64,000 bases of DNA from JANJTB01 sp032027125. GTDB lineage: Bacteria > Bacteroidota > Ignavibacteria > Kapaibacteriales > UBA2268. The stretch is taken from contig JAVSMQ010000001.1 in NCBI GenBank assembly GCA_032027125.1, positions 1,016,679 to 1,080,678 on the forward strand, written 5' to 3'. A program made the position numbers and the translations under genes. The notes under the pieces were generated by a model. It ran no database searches and was not told where the DNA came from. It was given only the letters and a program-made list of their open reading frames with translations. Of the stretch, positions 1 through 8,630 are shown piece by piece. Positions within the stretch are counted from its first letter, which is position 1. Every line of letters begins with the position of its first letter.

Positions 1-383
1 TGGGAAGCGGTAAAGAAGGTTCAGGTCATCTTACAACACAAAGTACGGTATTGAACAAAACCCAATACTCATTTTCCAGCCGATTTGAGGAAGGCATCGG
101 CACTAATCCTGAGGAGCTTATTGCCGCTGCTCATGCAGGATGCTTTACTATGAAACTTAGTTTTAATCTTGGTGAAGCCGGATATACACCCGACTTACTT
201 GAGACTAAATGTACTGTCAATTTCGTGGATGGTGCAGTCGTAAGTTCGCATTTGAATCTGAAAGCTGAAGTCCCCGGTATCGAACCTGCTAAATTTGCAG
301 AATTAGCAGCCCATGCAGAAAAGAACTGTCCGATTTCAAAATTGCTCAACACTGAAATAAGTCTTGAATATACTCTAAATTAA
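1..383 (+). CDS. osmC: OsmC-family peroxiredoxin, 5' end outside window
   Basis: OsmC-type thiol peroxidase, which reduces organic hydroperoxides in the cytoplasm. The reading frame is open from base 3 to the stop at 383, so the gene enters from the left edge. The TTG at 51 is an internal codon: residues before it (GSGKEGSGHLTTQST) already match the family's N-terminal strand. The family core GTNPEELIAAAHAGCF is clear and holds the first redox cysteine. The second lies in the NCPISK motif near the C-terminus. The end (LEYTLN) is in the usual place, so only some 10-20 N-terminal residues are missing. A strong bidirectional terminator follows. Family assignment is firm; the exact substrate is not visible. 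Confidence 0.93.
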   Translation, partial: GSGKEGSGHLTTQSTVLNKTQYSFSSRFEEGIGTNPEELIAAAHAGCFTMKLSFNLGEAGYTPDLLETKCTVNFVDGAVVSSHLNLKAEVPGIEPAKFAELAAHAEKNCPISKLLNTEISLEYTLN

Positions 384-460
384 GTTATTAATTTAATAGG
401 GTTCTGTTACTTGAAATTTCTCTTTACATATTGCCAAATAACAGGAATTAATTAAAAAAA

Positions 461-495
461 GCAGTTGATTATTTTGAGAAATCAACTGCTTTTTT
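461..495. terminator. Bidirectional hairpin terminator
   Basis: Perfect 10-bp stem, GCAGTTGATT (461-470) with AATCAACTGC (480-489), flanked by an A-run on the left and T6 on the right. It can end osmC on the + strand and the tRNA-His transcript on the - strand. Confidence 0.85.
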
Positions 496-501
496 ATTCA
501 G

Positions 502-575
502 GGCGAACGACGGGGCTCGAACCCGCGACAACCAGAGCCACAATCTGGGACTCTACCAACTGAGCTACATCCGCC
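502..575 (-). tRNA. tRNA-His (anticodon GTG)
   Basis: Complete cloverleaf on the - strand. The acceptor stem has a genomically encoded extra G at -1 (base 575) facing C73, the identity feature of tRNA-His. The anticodon stem CCAGA/TCTGG carries loop TTGTGGC with anticodon GTG, and the T-loop is TTCGAGC. CCA is not encoded. Confidence 0.95.
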
Positions 576-585
576 ATGTAGATTA

Positions 586-619
586 CAAAAATAACACTTT
601 TTTTGTTAATAATCAAGAT
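586..619 (-). promoter_or_regulatory. Bacteroidota-type promoter of tRNA-His
   Basis: On the - strand a TATTTTTG -7 element (586-593) follows a TTG -33 element after 20 bases. The -7 element ends 11 bases before the tRNA 5' end. This matches the known Bacteroidota sigma-factor consensus (TTTG, then TAnnTTTG). Confidence 0.65.
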
Positions 620-807
620 TCTTTTATTATGACGCCTGATAATTTAAATATTTTTTAAAATAATAAAATTATATATCCGATATGAAGTAACAAGTACATT
701 AGAGATTTACTTCGATTATAATCTAAATCTCTGCGATTTTAAAAATAAATAATTGAGATAAATTATATGTTTTGCTAAATAAATGCTTGTTAAGTCGAAA
801 AGAGTGT

Positions 808-815
808 TATTTTTG
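808..815 (+). promoter_or_regulatory. Putative -7 element (TATTTTTG)
   Basis: TATTTTTG lies about 50 bases ahead of the DUF2795 gene, with a TTG 18 bases upstream at 787-789. It fits the same promoter class as the tRNA genes in this window. Confidence 0.45.
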
Positions 816-863
816 CAAAAAATTAAATGATTGATTTAGTAAGATAAAAATTGAGGATAGAAA

Positions 864-1103
864 ATGTTTTGGACGCCTGAATTAGCAGCCACACTTGAAG
901 ATGCACCATGGCCTGCTACAAAAGATGAACTTATTGATTATGCCAATCGCAGCGGCTGCCCGCTTCAGGTTATAGATAATCTGTATGAGCTTGAAGATAA
1001 TGACGAATTAATCGAAGGTATGGAGGACTTATGGCCCGAATACGAAGACATTACAAATGAAGAGTATTTTTATAATGATGACGAAGAAGAACAGTATATT
1101 TAA
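864..1103 (+). CDS. DUF2795 family small protein
   Basis: 79 residues. The segment PWPATKDELIDYANRSGCPL followed by an acidic helix (IDNLYELEDNDELIEGMEDLWPE) is the DUF2795 pattern, found as short acidic proteins across Bacteroidota. The C-terminus is strongly acidic (DDEEEQYI). Function is unknown. A GAGGATAG sequence a few bases ahead of the ATG is a plausible ribosome site. It sits 34 bases before the Omp85 gene and may be co-transcribed with it. Confidence 0.8.
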   Translation: MFWTPELAATLEDAPWPATKDELIDYANRSGCPLQVIDNLYELEDNDELIEGMEDLWPEYEDITNEEYFYNDDEEEQYI

Positions 1104-1137
1104 ATAATCTTCAAAAATTAATGCGGGGAGTAAATTC

Positions 1138-3486
1138 ATGTTTGCTTCCTGTCTTTCTTCAATTATGAACCATTTTAAGCTTCAAATATTTGTTATATTT
1201 TTTATTCTGGCTTTAAATCCGGTTTATAGATACGAATTATTTTCCAAGAATACTGTATCACCATACTTATACCCTTCAAGACGGGATGATTTATTATATG
1301 AAGTCGGGGATATTGTTTTTGAGGGTAACAACTCATTTAAACCTGTCGAGTTGATGGATGCTGTTACTTCACAAAGAAATACTCTAAGCATTCAACACGA
1401 CGTATTTCAATATTACTATGATAATTTAAAAAGAATACCCGAAACACCAAAAGTAATTATTCAATCCCTGAATACTGCTTTAAACAACTTATCTCACGAA
1501 ATAAAGTATTTTAACGAAAATACCGCAGAAATTGATTTGCAAACCCTATGGCATTTTTATAATACAAACGGTTTTCATTATGCCGAAATAAGTTACGCAT
1601 TTTATCCCGATTCCAACAAGAAGTATAATGTTCTTAAATTTACCGTCAGCGAACATACAAGATTCCTGATGGATACAATTGTTTATATTGGTTTTGACAG
1701 TCTGGACCGTGGAGTTGCCGACAAAATAAAGTCTTTTAAAACCATCAGGAAAGGTGATACATATAATGAGCAGAAAATCATGAATGAGGTTAACGGCATT
1801 CTGAATATCCTGCTTAATAACGGTTATTATTATGCTGAACTTGAGGTTGAACCTGTAATTATAAAAACCGATATTGAAAGAGACAGCGTTACGGTTATTT
1901 TCAAACCGGGAAAAAGGCAGAGAATAGCACATCTGAATTTTGTTGACAGTCTAAATAATCAGTTGATTGTTGTTGATAATATGAAAAGGCTGCAGCTTGA
2001 TTTTAAAGAAGGTGACTGGTACAGCCGTAAGCAGGTACAGACTTCAATAAACAATCTGCATACTCTTGGAACATTTGAACTTGTATCAATTGACACAAGC
2101 AGTATTTTTTTCCCTATTACTGATACCACTATTTCAATGCTTATTTTTACTAAATATCGAAAGCAAAAAGAATGGGGAATCGGTTTTTTTGTGAACAATA
2201 CACAGGTTGATTACTTTACAAATGTCGGTATTGAAGCTAACATCATGCACCGAAACTGGGGCGGAGCAGCACAGACAGGTAATATATTTGCAAATGTCAG
2301 CTCTAAAAACATAAGCCGTATTTTTGCAGGTCAAACCGGAGAGTATGAGGGGCAGGCAGGTCTAAGGCTCGCCCAGCCGCTTATCTGGTCAATTGAGAAT
2401 ATGAGAATCGGTGTAAACGGAAGCTTTTATTATTCCTATTCAACTGTTGACAGACTTTTCGAAATTTCTGCATGGTATCTGCCAATCAGATTTCCCATAA
2501 AACTGACAAACGAAACATTTATAAATCAGATTATTATTGATTTTAATTTCGAATTTCAAAACCCGGTCAACTATATTGATGTAATCAGAGACAATGATAC
2601 GGTAATAGGAGAACCTGCACGTTTTGAACAGTCAATGAGACTATACACCAATCTGTACAATTATCTGAGCAACCCGGGTATTACACTGCTTACATCGAAT
2701 CTGTTCGGTGTTACATTAATCGGTGACACTCGCAATCATCCTTTCAATCCAACAGCCGGAAATAATTTCTATTTCTCGGTTGACGGTTGGAATGTATTTC
2801 TGCCTCATCCCTGGATATCCGGTACGGCAAGATTCCTGAGGGCTCAATCTTCATATACATTATTTCTTCCTATGATTGAAAATGTTGTGTCTGCTTTTAA
2901 ATTCAAAGCAGGTGTAATTAAATTATTTGATGATGTGAATGCTTTTGTACCATTTGAACGTCAGTTTTTTTCCGGCGGTGCAAACAGTGTAAGAGGATGG
3001 TTATCAAGAGAACTGCATTACTCGACCAATGAATCTGCCGAATATTCAATTGAAGGAAAAGTTTCGGATTATGTACTGCCGGCTGATGAATATACTTTGC
3101 TTTCCAATGTAGTCGGAAGTGCTGCCATTATCGAAGGTTCTTACGAATTGAGATACTCTTTTCCGATGCCAAAAGGAATTAATGAAACAATAGCTTATCA
3201 GATTTCAAATATCGGTCTGACTTTCTTTATTGATTATGGCAATGCATACCATTGGTACACAGAAGTTGATAACAGAAACAAAATGGAGTGGTATGAATAT
3301 CTGACAAAGATAGCTTGGGCTGCCGGTTTCGGTATAAGATACAATACTCCGATTGGACCGCTTAGACTCGATTTCGGTTTTCCGATATACCGACCCGGAA
3401 ATAACGTCCCCGACTATCATATATGGGATGATTCCAGTATTTTCAGAGATATGAAACTTCATTTCGGTATTGGTCACGCATTCTAA
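1138..3486 (+). CDS. Omp85/BamA-TamA-like outer-membrane assembly protein
   Basis: 782 residues. After an N-terminal hydrophobic segment (about 13-32) come POTRA-like modules: GDIVFEGNNSF near residue 57 is a canonical POTRA start, with two or three more to about 340. A 16-stranded barrel follows to the C-terminus. The Omp85 signature FSGGANSVRGW lies near residue 620, and the last strands (IGPLRLDFGFPI, then GIGHAF with terminal Phe) are typical. Such proteins insert beta-barrel proteins into the outer membrane. It is closer to short BamA/TamA-like paralogues than to the core BamA with five POTRAs, so its client is unknown. No assembly partners are adjacent. Confidence 0.88.
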   Translation: MFASCLSSIMNHFKLQIFVIFFILALNPVYRYELFSKNTVSPYLYPSRRDDLLYEVGDIVFEGNNSFKPVELMDAVTSQRNTLSIQHDVFQYYYDNLKRIPETPKVIIQSLNTALNNLSHEIKYFNENTAEIDLQTLWHFYNTNGFHYAEISYAFYPDSNKKYNVLKFTVSEHTRFLMDTIVYIGFDSLDRGVADKIKSFKTIRKGDTYNEQKIMNEVNGILNILLNNGYYYAELEVEPVIIKTDIERDSVTVIFKPGKRQRIAHLNFVDSLNNQLIVVDNMKRLQLDFKEGDWYSRKQVQTSINNLHTLGTFELVSIDTSSIFFPITDTTISMLIFTKYRKQKEWGIGFFVNNTQVDYFTNVGIEANIMHRNWGGAAQTGNIFANVSSKNISRIFAGQTGEYEGQAGLRLAQPLIWSIENMRIGVNGSFYYSYSTVDRLFEISAWYLPIRFPIKLTNETFINQIIIDFNFEFQNPVNYIDVIRDNDTVIGEPARFEQSMRLYTNLYNYLSNPGITLLTSNLFGVTLIGDTRNHPFNPTAGNNFYFSVDGWNVFLPHPWISGTARFLRAQSSYTLFLPMIENVVSAFKFKAGVIKLFDDVNAFVPFERQFFSGGANSVRGWLSRELHYSTNESAEYSIEGKVSDYVLPADEYTLLSNVVGSAAIIEGSYELRYSFPMPKGINETIAYQISNIGLTFFIDYGNAYHWYTEVDNRNKMEWYEYLTKIAWAAGFGIRYNTPIGPLRLDFGFPIYRPGNNVPDYHIWDDSSIFRDMKLHFGIGHAF

Positions 3487-4110
3487 GAACTTGCCGCGAA
3501 ATCCTTTGAATTGAAGAATATTCTTACTCGCAGATTTATCGGATTACACTGATTCCACAGAATTAAAATAAGTGAAATTTTAAAAGGAAATGATGATGAA
3601 AACTAAAGAAAAAAAATTCGATTCTGTAAAAATGATGCGTGAAATCAGGGATAAATTGCATCAGGAGTATGAAGCTAATCCGGAAAAAAGAAAAAAGGAT
3701 TTAGAAAGAATTCGTAAAACATATATGAAACAACTTCCAATATAGTTTCTGTAATCTTTAGTAAATTTCTTTTTGGCTTTTTGATAATTCTTAATTCATT
3801 TGCCAATATGGTTAGTATTTTGTTCCTTTCCAAATCACAAATTTAACAGATTACACCGATTCTACAGATTAAAAATCAGTGAATTCCTTTAATCCGTGTA
3901 ATAAGTGATTCAGATATTTGCTTTCCAATTCCGTAGGAATGCCCAGTTAGTAGAAAAATAATCATTCCCTAAAATATCATTAAGCTCCGTAGGAGCGGAC
4001 TGTTCAATCCAAAAAGACACAAATCAAAACGTGAAAGGAATATTTAAAATCAAAAATCTACTCAAAAAACAATTCAAAATACCAAAAAATATAACGGCAC
4101 ACCATAAAAT
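3487..4110. repeat. Repeat-rich spacer with short hairpin repeats
   Basis: The spacer holds two copies of an 'AGATTACAC(C/T)GATTC(T/C)ACAG' motif (about 3530-3562 and 3840-3867); the second is followed by its inverted counterpart (AATCCGTGTAAT, 3891-3902). Two mini-hairpins share a CCGTAGG core: ATTCC-GTA-GGAAT near 3931 and GCTCC-GTA-GGAGC near 3985. Similar intergenic motifs are familiar in many environmental genomes. Apart from the small ORF at 3590 I see no gene. Confidence 0.6.
3590..3745 (+). CDS. Small antitoxin-like protein, no partner
   Basis: 51 codons; three in-frame ATGs (3590, 3593, 3596) follow AAAAGGAA, a plausible ribosome site. The product is lysine-rich and helical: MKTKEKKFDSVKMMREIRDK, then a basic second helix ending KQLPI. 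The FDxVKMMREIRDK pattern resembles small VapB/ParD-like antitoxins common in Bacteroidota. No toxin ORF follows; the downstream DNA is repeats. Either an orphan antitoxin or a small protein of unknown role. Confidence 0.5.
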   Translation: MMMKTKEKKFDSVKMMREIRDKLHQEYEANPEKRKKDLERIRKTYMKQLPI

Positions 4111-4299
4111 ACGCCGTTAAAGCCATATTAAATGCCGTAAAGACCTCGTGAAACGCCGTGAAAGCCTCGTGAAACGCCGTGAAAGCCTCGTGAAACGCCG
4201 TGAAAGCCTCGTGAAACGCCGTGAAAGTCAAATGAAATACCGTTAGAACCTTTTTAAACGCCGTTAAAACCTTTTGAAACGCCGTTAAAACTTTTTGAA
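4111..4299. repeat. Tandem array A, nine 21-bp units
   Basis: Nine contiguous units of exactly 21 bp. Each starts ACGCCGTGAAAGCC or a close variant and ends TCGTGAA or TTTTGAA. Units 3-5 (4153-4215) are identical; outer units diverge (CCGTTAAAACC forms on the right). There are no unique spacers, so it is not CRISPR. In one + frame it reads as repeated RRESLVK, but neither stop nor start placement suggests a gene. Confidence 0.9.
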
Positions 4300-4436
4300 A
4301 TGATTATTATGACTTGAAAAGTAATTCTAATGATAAAATCAGATTATAATTACTATTTCCCACTCTTTTTATGAGTATGGACGAACTATTTTGGTGAGAT
4401 ATTATGATAATTTATATCAATCAACACTAAACAAAA

Positions 4437-4471
4437 AACCCTTCCGAAAGTTCGCCGCCTTCGGAAGGGTT
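4437..4471. terminator. Hairpin terminator beyond pepE
   Basis: Perfect 12-bp stem AACCCTTCCGAA (4437-4448) with TTCGGAAGGGTT (4460-4471), preceded by A6 on the + strand (a T-run on the - strand). It is oriented to end pepE, whose stop is at 4561. Confidence 0.7.
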
Positions 4472-4560
4472 GTTCTTATCAATAATTATTTTATCTTTAA
4501 ATTATCAATGATTTTGAGATTATATGCTTTATTTTTATTTATATCGGCACTGTACTCACA

Positions 4561-5262
4561 CTACAACAAAAAATCTAAATCATCTCCGCTTTGAACTTCA
4601 AATGTTTCAGTGCCGTATTTGAATATTCTCGCCGGTTTTGTTCCCAGCAATTCGAGTTTTTCGTCTATTAACTGCATGATACTTCCTTCGCGCAAACCCA
4701 CGACATAAATATCACGGTTAAGCTCCAGATATTCAAGAATTCTCTGTTCGCGTGTTTCTCCGTGATGACCTTCGGGATGCGCATCAAGATAATGAGGATT
4801 AATCTGAAAAGGTATGAGATTAAAGGCGTTAAACGACCGAGGCTCGACAACCGGCATATCATTAGTAGTCCGAATAGTCGGGCAGGCAAGATTTGAGCCA
4901 GCACTCCAGCCGATGTACGGAAATCCATCCGATACTTTGGATATAATTAAATCATAAATATCATATTCATAAATGGTTTTCAAAAGATTGAACGTATTGC
5001 CGCCGCCGACTGCCACAGCATCGCAGGATTCAATTATCTTAACCGGGTCGCCCGTATGTACCGAAACTATTTCATAACCAAGTTCAGAAAATACGTCAGA
5101 GACTTTTTTGGTATAATCATCCCAGTTTACTGTCACACCGGCATAAGGGACAAAAGCAATTTTTTTTATGTCAGTTCCGAAAAAAGATTTAATCTCATCA
5201 AGAGCATGCTGCAAATATCCGTAACCTTGTGTTGTTGAGTTGCTTAGAAGTAGAAGTTTCAT
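4561..5262 (-). CDS. pepE: Dipeptidase E (peptidase family S51)
   Basis: 233 residues, full length for PepE, a cytoplasmic Asp-specific dipeptidase. The sequence follows the E. coli enzyme closely: MKLLLLSNST start, GGGNTF near 86-91, then the nucleophile in GWSAGSN. The catalytic residues fall at the E. coli numbers: Ser120, Asp135 (RTTND) and His157 (INPH). GETREQRI follows near 168. It is convergent with the repeat spacer and divergent from recN, so it appears to be a single-gene unit. Confidence 0.95.
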   Translation of the reverse strand: MKLLLLSNSTTQGYGYLQHALDEIKSFFGTDIKKIAFVPYAGVTVNWDDYTKKVSDVFSELGYEIVSVHTGDPVKIIESCDAVAVGGGNTFNLLKTIYEYDIYDLIISKVSDGFPYIGWSAGSNLACPTIRTTNDMPVVEPRSFNAFNLIPFQINPHYLDAHPEGHHGETREQRILEYLELNRDIYVVGLREGSIMQLIDEKLELLGTKPARIFKYGTETFEVQSGDDLDFLL

Positions 5263-5460
5263 GTTTAATTCCTTTTTTTATAATAAATACAAAATACTAA
5301 TGCCAAATTATAAAAAAAATAGTTCATAACAAAATATTTATGGTTTAAAATTTGCAGTATTAATATTTTAATGATTTTGTTCTCGTAATAAAGTACATTT
5401 TGAAAATTTATTGATTACTTAGTATTATATTTGTAATATATAATATAGCCAATTGAAAGA

Positions 5461-7170
5461 ATGATTAGAAACTTATATATAAAAGATTTTGCTCTTATAG
5501 AAAGCAGCAGGGTTGATTTCTCGGATGGTCTGAATGTCATAATCGGTGAAACAGGCTCTGGTAAGTCTATGCTGATAGAAGCTCTGATTATTGCATTCGG
5601 CGGCAGGGCATCGTCTGATTTGATAAGAAACAATGCTTCAAAAGCCGTCATTGAAATCGAAATCTCAACACAAAATCAAAAGATTATTGACTTACTGAAT
5701 GAAAACGAAATTGAATTTTCCGGCGAAACCATAATCATCAGAAGAGAGATTTCCACAAAAGGCAGCACAAGAAATTTTATTGGCGATTCACCGGTAAATC
5801 TTTCTTTAATTAAACAATTAGGCGATTTGTTCATTGATTTCCACGGTCAGCACGACCACCAGTCACTGCTCAATGCCGCAAATCATCCCGAAATTTTCGA
5901 TAAATCTGCCGGACTCTATGAAAAGCTTGAATCATATTCGTTACAATTCAACAAACTTAAAGATAAAATTTCCGATTATAAACAACTTCTAAACAAAGAA
6001 AGGAATCTAAAAGACCGGGCGGAAATTCAGAAATTTAAACTTGACGAAATATCCAAAGTCAATCCGAATGAAAATGAAGATGAAATTCTTGAATCGGAAC
6101 TTAAATTATTAGAGAATTCGGAAACTCTGTATAGTTTGAGTTCGGAACTTTATTCAGATTTATACGGTTCTGAGGAATCAGTATGGAACGGATTATCAAA
6201 GACATTAAATTTACTCGGACAGCTCGAAAAAATTGATGATTCATTTGCAGAATATCTGAAAGAACTCAACAGTTCATTGATAAGCATAAAGGAGATTGCT
6301 TATTTCTCGAATGATTATAAGTCATCAATTGAATTTAATCCCCAAAGAATTGAAGAAATAAGACAGCGTCTAATGCAGCTCAGAGGTCTTCAGAAAAAGT
6401 TCGGTTCAATTGCTGAGATTATAAATTTAAGAAACGAACTTCAGGAAGATTTAAAATTAATAGAAAATTTTGACGAAAAGAAATCTGCACTTGAAAGTGA
6501 AATCAAGGCACTTAAAATTGATGTACTTAAAATCGGATTGGAAATTGAAAATCAGCGTCGGAATTATGCACCTGACTTTTCTTCTCAAATTGTAGATTCA
6601 CTTGCTAATCTCGGTATAAATAACTCGGTATTCAACCCGCTAATTACCAGGCAGTATGCCGAATCTGTCAAACTGAGTGATTTCAGCACTGCTCTTGACG
6701 GGCAGATTGTTGAACTTTTGCCGGACGGAATTAATCAGATTGAGTTTTATATATCAACAAATCTCGGCGAATCTGTCAAACCGCTCAAACAGGTAGCATC
6801 AGGCGGCGAAGTTTCGCGGATAATGCTTTCGATAAAGAATATACTGGCTGATAAGGATAATATCGCCAGCCTTGTTTTTGATGAAATTGATACAGGTGTA
6901 AGCGGCAGGATTGCACAGATGGTCGGGCAGTCTATGAAAAATCTTGCTAAATATCACCAAATAATAGCCATTTCACATCTGCCGCAAATTGCGGCAGTGG
7001 CAGATGTATGCTTATTAGTCGAGAAATTTGAAACAGACAGCAAGACTTTTTCCGAAGTCAGATTACTTTCCGATAAAGAAAAAGTAGTTGAAATTGCTAA
7101 AATGATGAGCGGCGAAGAAATATCGGAAGCTTCATTAAATAATGCCTTCGTACTAATTAATAACAGTTGA
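5461..7170 (+). CDS. recN: DNA repair ATPase RecN
   Basis: 569 residues, SMC-like ATPase of double-strand-break repair. Walker A GETGSGKS lies at 29-36; a QHDHQSLL motif near 135-142 and long coiled-coil arms fill the middle. The C-terminal head carries the ABC signature ASGGEVSR, Walker B LVFDEIDTGVSG and the ISHLPQIAA motif. A TATATTTG element at 5426-5433 is a possible -7 promoter sequence. The gene after it starts 23 bases downstream and is probably co-transcribed. Confidence 0.97.
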   Translation: MIRNLYIKDFALIESSRVDFSDGLNVIIGETGSGKSMLIEALIIAFGGRASSDLIRNNASKAVIEIEISTQNQKIIDLLNENEIEFSGETIIIRREISTKGSTRNFIGDSPVNLSLIKQLGDLFIDFHGQHDHQSLLNAANHPEIFDKSAGLYEKLESYSLQFNKLKDKISDYKQLLNKERNLKDRAEIQKFKLDEISKVNPNENEDEILESELKLLENSETLYSLSSELYSDLYGSEESVWNGLSKTLNLLGQLEKIDDSFAEYLKELNSSLISIKEIAYFSNDYKSSIEFNPQRIEEIRQRLMQLRGLQKKFGSIAEIINLRNELQEDLKLIENFDEKKSALESEIKALKIDVLKIGLEIENQRRNYAPDFSSQIVDSLANLGINNSVFNPLITRQYAESVKLSDFSTALDGQIVELLPDGINQIEFYISTNLGESVKPLKQVASGGEVSRIMLSIKNILADKDNIASLVFDEIDTGVSGRIAQMVGQSMKNLAKYHQIIAISHLPQIAAVADVCLLVEKFETDSKTFSEVRLLSDKEKVVEIAKMMSGEEISEASLNNAFVLINNS

Positions 7171-7193
7171 TTTAAAAATCATATTATATCACT

Positions 7194-7793
7194 ATGATGT
7201 ACAGCAGAACATATTATAGTAAGGAAGAATTGGATGACTGTCTGAGGGATAAAGTCAGTCCTATTGATATGAACAGAATAATCTCTGCTTATGATATGGC
7301 TGATGTTGCTTTTACAGATAAAAAAACGCTTGACGGTTCCCCGTATTTTTTCCATACAACAAGAGTATGTAAAATACTTGTTACTGAGCTTGGGATAATC
7401 GAACCGGACTTAATAATCACATCACTGCTGCACAATGTTTTTGGAACAGCAAGTGAAATAACTGCTGAAATAATTGATTACAATTTTGGACCTTACGTTA
7501 CCTATCTTTTAACAATATTGGACGAACAGTTTGAGGATTTGGCGGGATTTCCAATACCTTTACAAACCGGCAATTCAGAAATAAAAATACCTGAAGATGA
7601 CTATCTGATAATCTGGCTTACAGAACATTTGGATAATTTCAGAAGTCTTGAGGTATCGCCGTTATTTAATCCGATAAATTATCTGATTAATACTGTTTCA
7701 ATATTATTTCCGGTTGCTGAACAAAGCGAAAATCCTGTAATCGTGGCATTATTAAAAGAACTGAAGCAGGAAAGAAATAAAATTCTGGGGTGA
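7194..7793 (+). CDS. Degenerate HD-domain protein (RelA/SpoT-HD-like)
   Basis: 199 residues. The first 120 resemble the N-terminal HD hydrolase domain of RelA/SpoT: a helix, then GSPYFFHTTRVCKIL with His54, then SLLHN at 77-81 where active enzymes have LLHD. The metal-binding Asp is therefore Asn81, and the following E-D-T loop is also absent (VFGTASE). A metal-dependent phosphohydrolase would not be expected to work with this site, so I infer a non-catalytic, perhaps ligand-binding, role. The C-terminal 80 residues are not recognised. It follows recN by 23 bases. Confidence 0.6.
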   Translation: MMYSRTYYSKEELDDCLRDKVSPIDMNRIISAYDMADVAFTDKKTLDGSPYFFHTTRVCKILVTELGIIEPDLIITSLLHNVFGTASEITAEIIDYNFGPYVTYLLTILDEQFEDLAGFPIPLQTGNSEIKIPEDDYLIIWLTEHLDNFRSLEVSPLFNPINYLINTVSILFPVAEQSENPVIVALLKELKQERNKILG

Positions 7794-7826
7794 TGGAATA
7801 CAATTATGATGTTCTGTATATTCTAA

Positions 7827-8159
7827 TTATTTTGTTACAAATTTCAATCCTGCAATTCCGCATACTATCATCAGAATGAAAAATATCCGCCAGAATTCGG
7901 ATGATTCTTTAAAAAGTATAATTCCGAGTATTGCCGTACCTACTGCACCGATTCCTGTCCAGACAGCATAAGCCGTCCCTACCGGAAGATGTTTTACGGA
8001 AAATCCAAGTCCAAGCATACTGATAATCAATAAAACAACAGTTGCAGCCGACCATTTGAGATTTGTAAATCCTTCGGAATATTTCAGACTCACTGCCCAG
8101 CCGACTTCAAAAAGTCCTGCGACGGCAAGTATTATCCAGTAAAAAAGTTTGTTATCCAT
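7827..8159 (-). CDS. gdx: SMR-family guanidinium exporter (Gdx/SugE type)
   Basis: 110 residues with four transmembrane helices. The first helix AGLFEVGWAVSLKYSEGF carries the essential Glu and the W-A-x-x-LK pattern that marks Gdx/SugE rather than EmrE-type pumps. PVGTAYAVWTGIGAVG in helices 2-3 is also Gdx-like. Known members export guanidinium with proton antiport. I looked for a guanidine riboswitch upstream (8160-8300) and saw only AT-rich DNA. Confidence 0.9.
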   Translation of the reverse strand: MDNKLFYWIILAVAGLFEVGWAVSLKYSEGFTNLKWSAATVVLLIISMLGLGFSVKHLPVGTAYAVWTGIGAVGTAILGIILFKESSEFWRIFFILMIVCGIAGLKFVTK

Positions 8160-8300
8160 AGTAGTAAAATTAAATTTTAATGAGATATTAATATAAAAAA
8201 TATGATGTGATTATATTGAAAATATTTTATTCTAAAGGATTTATTAAAATTACATTTCTAATTTGTTCGTTTAAATCAATATTTTAAAATTTAAATTAGT

Positions 8301-8624
8301 ATGATTATGTTTCAAGTCGCTGATAATATCTTAGAGATTATTAACAGATTCATAGCCGAAGCAGCAAAAGATAATATCAAAATATCTGATGCTATATTAT
8401 TCGGCAGTTATGCTTCCGGTTCAAATAATATATATAGTGATATTGATTTGGCAGTGGTTTCTGAAGATTTTGAAGGAACAAGATTCTATGATAATTTAAA
8501 ATTAATGAAAACTGTATTGGCTGTGTCTTCAGATATTGAAACTCACCCCTATACACCTCAGGATTTTAATTCTTCTAATCCGTTTGTAAATGAAATTCTA
8601 AAAACCGGAATCAGGATTTTATAA
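8301..8624 (+). CDS. Minimal nucleotidyltransferase (MNT), orphan
   Basis: 107 residues, a single nucleotidyltransferase fold. It has GSYASG at 35-40, the metal-binding pair SDIDLAV (Asp47, Asp49) and a third acidic site near Asp78. All catalytic positions look intact. Such proteins usually pair with an adjacent HEPN toxin and AMPylate it, but none adjoins here: the neighbour is rsmH, convergent and 6 bases away. A HEPN-like protein lies 31 kb away at 39160, which may be coincidence. The start could also be the second Met (8307). Confidence 0.8.
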   Translation: MIMFQVADNILEIINRFIAEAAKDNIKISDAILFGSYASGSNNIYSDIDLAVVSEDFEGTRFYDNLKLMKTVLAVSSDIETHPYTPQDFNSSNPFVNEILKTGIRIL

Positions 8625-8630
8625 TTTTTA

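Noticed and set aside
4111..4299. CRISPR array
   Set aside because: Repeats are directly contiguous with no unique spacers and no cas genes are present in the window.
4391..4594. 67-codon ORF MVRYYDN...
   Set aside because: It runs through the pepE terminator hairpin and into the pepE 3' end, with no family similarity.
8160..8300. Guanidine riboswitch ahead of the Gdx/SugE gene
   Set aside because: The leader is AT-rich and lacks the conserved guanidine-I/II/III motifs.
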